A program made the translations under genes and the position numbers. From Leptolyngbya sp. 'hensonii' (lineage in GTDB: Bacteria; Cyanobacteriota; Cyanobacteriia; GCF-001939115): a DNA stretch of 64,000 bases. The notes under the pieces are model-generated. The model was not told the DNA's origin and ran no database searches. It was given only the letters and a program-made list of their open reading frames with translations. Numbering within the stretch: position 1 is the first letter of the stretch; every line of letters starts with the position of its first letter. Of the stretch, positions 59,914-64,000 are shown piece after piece. The DNA lies in the NCBI RefSeq assembly GCF_001939115.1, contig NZ_MQTZ01000041.1:477997-541996 (forward strand), written 5' to 3'.

Positions 59914-61647
59914 TTATGGGGCTGGTTTCAACTCCGCCAGAATCCGATAGCGCACATGGTTGAGGGACAGGTTACCGATCGAGAGCCGATGGGCCTCATC
60001 CACACTTTTCCCTGAAGCTTTATCTGGCGTCTTCACCGCCTCAAAAGTAATTCCCTTGCCGATCTCCGTGTGATACCAGGCCAGCCCCATGAAAAAGCGA
60101 GTGGGATAAGGCCCGCCATCCTGAATGTCATCCGGGTTGGATTCCATGGGAAACCAGCCAAACCCTGGCACATAGAATTCCATCCAAACATGGTTGAAAT
60201 CTGGTTCCAGAGGGACAAAAGGCCGATCGGGGTGCTTGGGACACTTATAACGACCCACTGTGCGACAGATGATTCCATTCAGGCGGGCCAGAGCCAGCAA
60301 CACCCCCAGATACTCCCCGCAGGAACCAATCCCCCGCTCAAGAGCCACGTCTGGGGTATCGATGTAAGGTTTGATGCCATAGGAGAGGCGATCGTAAACA
60401 TAGTTGCGGATCTTCAGGATCTTGCGGAGCAGATTGGTTTCGGTTCCGATCGACTCCCTAGCTGCCTCTTTGATCAGGTCCGTTCCCATCGCCAGCTCAT
60501 CATTATCCACCAGGTAGCGGGCCTCATACTCTGGGGGCGCAGCAGGCAGATTTTCCACCTGTCTGGGCGAAAGGAGATACTTGATGCCCCAGACCTCAAT
60601 CACCGCCTTCCAGCCAAAAATGCGCCGTTCCCCTGATTTCAACCGATCGAACTTAAACAGAGCCACCCGCTGCCCATCCTGAACTTCTTCGATGAAGGGC
60701 ATCCCCACCGACTCCACCTGACGCACTTTTTGGCGAGGGGTCTCAGCGGGTAGGGCAATCCGCCACTCTACCTGCTGCAGATCGGCATCTTGCAAGTCAG
60801 AAGCTTCTACCGGCGACAATTCCTCCACATAGGAGAGCTCTACCAGGAAACCATTGGAGAGTGCGTAGTGCTCGTCCTGGTAATAGTGATAGTACAGGGG
60901 ATGAATGAACGTGCGATCGCGGTAGGTTAGCTCTACCGGTGGGTCAGCGTTGGGATTGTCTCGAATATAGGGTTCTTCCAGGGCATAGGCCACATAGAGG
61001 GTATCGCCACAGAAAGTAAGGCCAGAAGGTCTGTCAAAGGGCGTCAATACGCTGAACTGCACATTTCCCAACCCCCGATCGAGGCAATAAACCGTTTGTT
61101 CTTCCCGATCGCAGACCCAGAGTTCTTCATGGCGCACTGTCAGATTTTCAATCCCTATTCCCGGCGCATAAAAGCGGGTGATCTGCTTGCCGGTGCTGGC
61201 ATCTAAAACGTAAATATAACCGGCACGCTGACTGGAGGCATAAACGGTGTTTTCCCAAACGGCCACCCCATCAATTTCGTAAGGCAGATTGACGACATGT
61301 TCTGCCTTAGCCTCTACCGATAGCAATCCTGCCGAAATATCTTTAAACAGGTAGATTTCTTCGTCCTGAAATCGATACAGGTCATTGCCTCGACTGAACC
61401 AGAGGGCATTCTCCCAGAGGGCTAGCCCACTCGCGTTTTTGAACTCTTCTGTGTGGTAGGGGTTCAGGACGATAGAACTGTCACTACCCGGGCGGACCTG
61501 CAGCAGATATCCCTGCAGAGCATCGATCGCCAGAATAGTGTCTCCCAGAACAGTCAGACCACGCAGCTCTGACGCTCCGATCGGTCGGATGGTTTGTAAC
61601 CAGGGATTCTGCTGAATCGTATTGAGGTCGGGCATCTGCTGGGACAT
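59914..61647 (-). CDS. Propeller-like plus transglutaminase-like domain protein
   Basis: This 577-residue soluble protein has an N-terminal half (about 1-250) of repeated short beta blades (GLTVLGDTILAIDALQGYLL, GVAVWENTVYASSQRAGYIY, GLTFCGDTLYVAYALEEPYI) resembling an NHL/SMP-30 beta-propeller. The C-terminal half (about 390-530) is a transglutaminase-like (PF01841) domain. It has the catalytic cysteine in GIGSCGEYLGVL and histidine in FNHVWMEFYVPG. The third residue is glutamate (FPMESNPDD) instead of the usual aspartate, so activity may be altered. There is no signal peptide or membrane helix. I know no named function; the role is unknown. Confidence 0.8.
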   Translation of the reverse strand: MSQQMPDLNTIQQNPWLQTIRPIGASELRGLTVLGDTILAIDALQGYLLQVRPGSDSSIVLNPYHTEEFKNASGLALWENALWFSRGNDLYRFQDEEIYLFKDISAGLLSVEAKAEHVVNLPYEIDGVAVWENTVYASSQRAGYIYVLDASTGKQITRFYAPGIGIENLTVRHEELWVCDREEQTVYCLDRGLGNVQFSVLTPFDRPSGLTFCGDTLYVAYALEEPYIRDNPNADPPVELTYRDRTFIHPLYYHYYQDEHYALSNGFLVELSYVEELSPVEASDLQDADLQQVEWRIALPAETPRQKVRQVESVGMPFIEEVQDGQRVALFKFDRLKSGERRIFGWKAVIEVWGIKYLLSPRQVENLPAAPPEYEARYLVDNDELAMGTDLIKEAARESIGTETNLLRKILKIRNYVYDRLSYGIKPYIDTPDVALERGIGSCGEYLGVLLALARLNGIICRTVGRYKCPKHPDRPFVPLEPDFNHVWMEFYVPGFGWFPMESNPDDIQDGGPYPTRFFMGLAWYHTEIGKGITFEAVKTPDKASGKSVDEAHRLSIGNLSLNHVRYRILAELKPAP

Positions 61648-61753
61648 GGTTAGTCAAACCCTGATAGGAGAATAGCCTGCAAGACTGCAAACTCTCCAAT
61701 CATAGTCAATTTGTATCCCCTGTCCGATACAGAGAACACTTTCTGTCCCTAAA

Positions 61754-62356
61754 CTACCATCCCTCCTCAGGATTTCGGTCCTTCGGGCCATCGGCCATGA
61801 GCCGAGCTGCCAGCACCCCACCCAAAAAGCCGAACAGATGCCCCTGCCAGGAAATTCCCGGTTGGGAGGGCAATACGCCCCAGATCAACCCGCCGTACAG
61901 GAAGCCCACAATCACAGAAATCAAGATGGAGGGAATATTCCGTTCAAAGAACCCCCGCATCAGCAGATAGCCCAAGTAACCAAAGATGACCCCACTGGCC
62001 CCAATGTGAACCGTCCAGGGAGGGGCAATTAACCAGGTGCCCAATCCCCCCACCAGCATGACAATGATCGACACCACAAAAAAGTCACTGGTGCGACGCA
62101 GCATCACAAACCAGCCCAGGGTAATGAAGGGAATGGTATTGGCGATCAGGTGCCCCAGCCCTCCATGGAGAAAGGGTGCAAACAGGATACCCCGCAGGCC
62201 AGTGATGTTGCGGGGACGAATTCCATAGCGATCGAGGGTTCCTCGAAAAACGAAGAGGTCAATCAGCTCAATGGCCCAAAAAATTGCGGTGATACTGCCC
62301 AGGATCACCGCCTGGGTCTTCAATTCCTCGGCAATGCCTGATTTTTCGGTACTCAT
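61754..62356 (-). CDS. Rhomboid-family intramembrane serine protease
   Basis: The 200-residue membrane protein has six predicted helices. The catalytic pair is S121 in GASG (119-122) and H173 in WQGHLFGFLGG. The loop HGGLGHLIANTIPF is the family's HxxxxHxxxN region. It would cleave membrane proteins within the bilayer. Length and motifs are typical of compact bacterial rhomboids. It lies upstream of the transglutaminase-like gene on the same strand (about 106 bases), so co-transcription is possible. No target is evident. Confidence 0.9.
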   Translation of the reverse strand: MSTEKSGIAEELKTQAVILGSITAIFWAIELIDLFVFRGTLDRYGIRPRNITGLRGILFAPFLHGGLGHLIANTIPFITLGWFVMLRRTSDFFVVSIIVMLVGGLGTWLIAPPWTVHIGASGVIFGYLGYLLMRGFFERNIPSILISVIVGFLYGGLIWGVLPSQPGISWQGHLFGFLGGVLAARLMADGPKDRNPEEGW

Positions 62357-62473
62357 GGGTTTAAGTGTGTGAGTTGAACTGGGAGTTATAGTTCTTATCT
62401 CTTCTAATCATGGAATAAATTCTTCCATCTGGGGTGTGATCCACAGGCACCTAACTGATGGAATAGCTGAAGT

Positions 62474-62869
62474 TCACTTCAGAGGATAATGCTCCTGGTA
62501 CTCCACCAGTTCAATTTCATTTCCATCCGGGTCATCAATGTAAATTCGGTGTTTGGTTTCCGGTGAGGTATAGGTGTAGTACTCAATCCCATTGGCTTCC
62601 AGAAATGCCTTCATTTGATCGCCATCCTGAATTACAAAGCCAACATGGTTAATGCCGATCGAGTCATAGGGCCGATGGGTCCGGATGGCCTGGGGAGTCT
62701 CAGTTAAGGCGACATAGAACTGGTGATTCCCTAGGTGCATCCAGCGCTTGCCCTCGTTTTCTCCTTCCGCACGCACGTACCAATCCGGAAAAAGCTTCTG
62801 GTAGAAATTTCTGCTGGTATCCAGGTCCTCCACTGCGAGATTGAGGTGTTCAAATCGGTTGAAGTTCAT
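62474..62869 (-). CDS. VOC (glyoxalase/fosfomycin-resistance-type) family protein
   Basis: The 131-residue protein has the paired beta-alpha-beta-beta-beta VOC fold. The first module has FEHLNLAVEDLDTSRNFYQK (in segments) with the metal-ligand histidine, and the second has INHVGFVIQDGD and IYIDDPDGNEIELVEYQ with the terminal acidic ligand. This pattern resembles glyoxalase I-like and dioxygenase-like proteins. The substrate is unknown and no pathway neighbour helps. It is on the same strand as the rhomboid gene, but 117 bases separate them. Confidence 0.85.
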   Translation of the reverse strand: MNFNRFEHLNLAVEDLDTSRNFYQKLFPDWYVRAEGENEGKRWMHLGNHQFYVALTETPQAIRTHRPYDSIGINHVGFVIQDGDQMKAFLEANGIEYYTYTSPETKHRIYIDDPDGNEIELVEYQEHYPLK

Positions 62870-63200
62870 ACCATCCTCCGGAATCAGATTTGTCGTTAAT
62901 TAAATTGTAGTCATAACGAGTATGATTTTCGGGATACCCTATCCCTTTGGGCGAAATAGCGGATGAAAGGAACTCATCCAGATGATTAGGATGAGTCCGA
63001 CATCTTGAATGTGCTTCCAGCGCAACATTAGTGACTTCTACAGGAAGTTCTGTTGGGGTCAGGCGTACTGGACTGAAGCACTCAAAAATTCTTTGTCCAA
63101 GTTCAATTGTGATCTGCCGATGGAGAGGAGTCTCTCCCGGTAGATTTGTCCTGCGTTGATATCAGGGCTGTCTCTCATCACTTATGGAGTTGTTGTCAGG
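62870..63200. other. Intergenic region before the TpsB-like gene
   Basis: This 331-base stretch lies between the VOC gene (minus) and the FhaC-like gene (plus). It contains a small inverted repeat (ACTCATCC at 62972-62979 and GGATGAGT at 62989-62996) and otherwise shows no coding frame, repeat or RNA gene that I can recognise. It must contain both divergent promoters. Confidence 0.4.
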
Positions 63201-64000
63201 ATGCATGCAAATCTTCGATCGTTCCCTTTCTGGAACCCCTTACTGGTTCTGATTCTCATGGGATTTCCCCTCAGTCTTCGAGGCCATGCCGGAGAGCTGA
63301 GTCAGAGCCTGCCCCCACCCCCTCAGTCCGATGGGCAGTCCACGAATCCCAGCCAGAGTCGCTTCGATCAACCGGGGCCAGAAGTTACGCCAGCACCGCT
63401 CGCTCCTCCTGTTTTGCGGACAATCCCTGCACCCACCACAGAATCTGTCGATCGGCCTGCCGCTGAACAACAAATCCGAATTGACAGGATTCAAATTGTG
63501 GGCAATACCATTCTGTCTAGTCAGGAACTTCAGGCTCTTACCCAACCCCTGGAAGGGCGGGAAGTGACGATCGCAGAGCTGGTAGCCCTGGCCGATCGCA
63601 TCACCCAGCTTTATCTACAGCGAGGGTACATCACCTCCCGTGCTGTTATCCCCAACCAGTCTCTGGTGGATGGAAAGGTGCAGATCCAGGTGGTGGAAGG
63701 CACTCTGGAGAGCGTTGAGATTGAAGGCACCCAGCAGGTCAGTCAGGACTACATTCGCGATCGTATTGCCCTGGCTCAACTCAAACCCCTGAACCAGTTT
63801 GCTCTGGAAGACCAGTTGCGGCTGTTGCAGGCAGACCCATTATTCAAGTCTGTTACCGCATCTCTACGTCCCGCTTCCAGGCCAGGGCAGGCGGTGCTGA
63901 CCGTGCAGGTGGAAGAGGCAAATCCCCTGGTGATCGGGACCAACATCGACAACTATTCCCCACCGGCTGTCGGAGGAGAACGGGCGGGAGGCAGCCTCAC
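63201..64000 (+). CDS. TpsB/FhaC/ShlB-type outer-membrane transporter, N-terminal part (runs off the window)
   Basis: An open frame from the ATG at 63201 continues to the end of the window (about 266 codons) without a stop. It begins with a signal peptide (about 1-30, ending near RGHA). A Pro/Gln/Ser-rich linker follows, then a POTRA-type domain: IRIDRIQIVGNTILSSQELQ (in segments), TQLYLQRGYITSRAVIPNQS, VQIQVVEGTLESVEIEG. A second POTRA starts around residue 180. This is the layout of two-partner secretion transporters (FhaC, ShlB, HecB), Omp85-superfamily proteins that export large adhesins or hemolysins. The barrel and any TpsA partner lie to the right. Confidence 0.85.
   Translation, partial: MHANLRSFPFWNPLLVLILMGFPLSLRGHAGELSQSLPPPPQSDGQSTNPSQSRFDQPGPEVTPAPLAPPVLRTIPAPTTESVDRPAAEQQIRIDRIQIVGNTILSSQELQALTQPLEGREVTIAELVALADRITQLYLQRGYITSRAVIPNQSLVDGKVQIQVVEGTLESVEIEGTQQVSQDYIRDRIALAQLKPLNQFALEDQLRLLQADPLFKSVTASLRPASRPGQAVLTVQVEEANPLVIGTNIDNYSPPAVGGERAGGSL

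Overview
The window is chromosomal DNA from a cyanobacterium. The evidence is the many HIP1-type octamers (GCGATCGC), the gene set (MenB for phylloquinone, a DesB-type fatty-acid desaturase, a CYP110-like P450, a ChlH/BchH-family chelatase subunit, a cynABDS-type cyanate operon, ClpS1, DUF2555, DUF4278 and the small Trp-rich TIGR02450 family) and several hairpin and MITE-like intergenic repeats typical of filamentous cyanobacteria. A Leptolyngbya-like, non-heterocystous filament is a guess only. I found no phage, integrase, intact transposase, CRISPR array, rRNA or tRNA. It looks like ordinary core and accessory chromosome.

Layout. 0-4 kb: tail of an unidentified gene, a MITE-like repeat, clpS, a Trp-rich small protein, a membrane protein with two CxxC pairs, and desB. 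4-14 kb: a branched-chain/neutral amino-acid ABC transporter (substrate-binding lipoprotein, two permeases, first ATPase). Its second ATPase (livF) lies 4.4 kb away, beyond a small secreted protein, a large phosphodiesterase/alkaline-phosphatase-family protein and a short CDF metal transporter. 14-20 kb: PhoX-type phosphatase, then a DUF1611 protein next to a dipeptide-epimerase-like enolase (DgcN/DgcA-like). 20-25 kb: a compact SRPBCC-TPR-P450-aldo/keto reductase operon, divergent from a nitronate-monooxygenase-like flavoenzyme. 25-34 kb: a 1245-residue magnesium-chelatase H paralogue, a MASE1 adenylate cyclase, a GMC oxidoreductase, and a divergent PAS histidine kinase and REC-AraC regulator pair. 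34-39 kb: cynA-cynB-cynD-cynS. 39-49 kb: rpiA, an aldo/keto reductase, RNase D, a membrane coiled-coil protein, a DUF29 pseudogene, a membrane-anchored TAXI-type binding protein, PhoD, an Atx1-like copper chaperone, coaBC, DUF2555 and an esterase. 49-64 kb: protein mannosyltransferase, GST, a GAF-adenylate cyclase/REC operon, DUF2470, a NarL-type regulator, menB, DUF2330, an ABM monooxygenase, DUF4278, PhzF, a propeller-transglutaminase protein, rhomboid, VOC, and the start of a TpsB/FhaC-type outer-membrane transporter that runs off the window.

Themes. Three secreted phosphatases (PhoX, PhoD and a PF01663-like enzyme) are scattered through the window. At least two have upstream 8-bp elements with 11-bp periodicity that resemble cyanobacterial Pho boxes, best seen before phoD, so they are probably one phosphate-starvation regulon. 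Nitrogen acquisition is represented by the amino-acid transporter and the cyanate operon, the latter directly downstream of a REC-AraC regulator. cAMP signalling is represented by two adenylate cyclases of different architecture.

Repeats. At least five families of short, non-coding, hairpin-forming repeats sit in intergenic spaces. One is a MITE-like element with about 22-bp terminal inverted repeats, present twice, both times inside divergent promoter regions. I found no single unmistakably new system. The best leads are the Pho-box set, the MITE family, the P450 operon, the DUF1611/epimerase pair, the membrane-anchored TAXI protein and the N-terminal extension of CynA.
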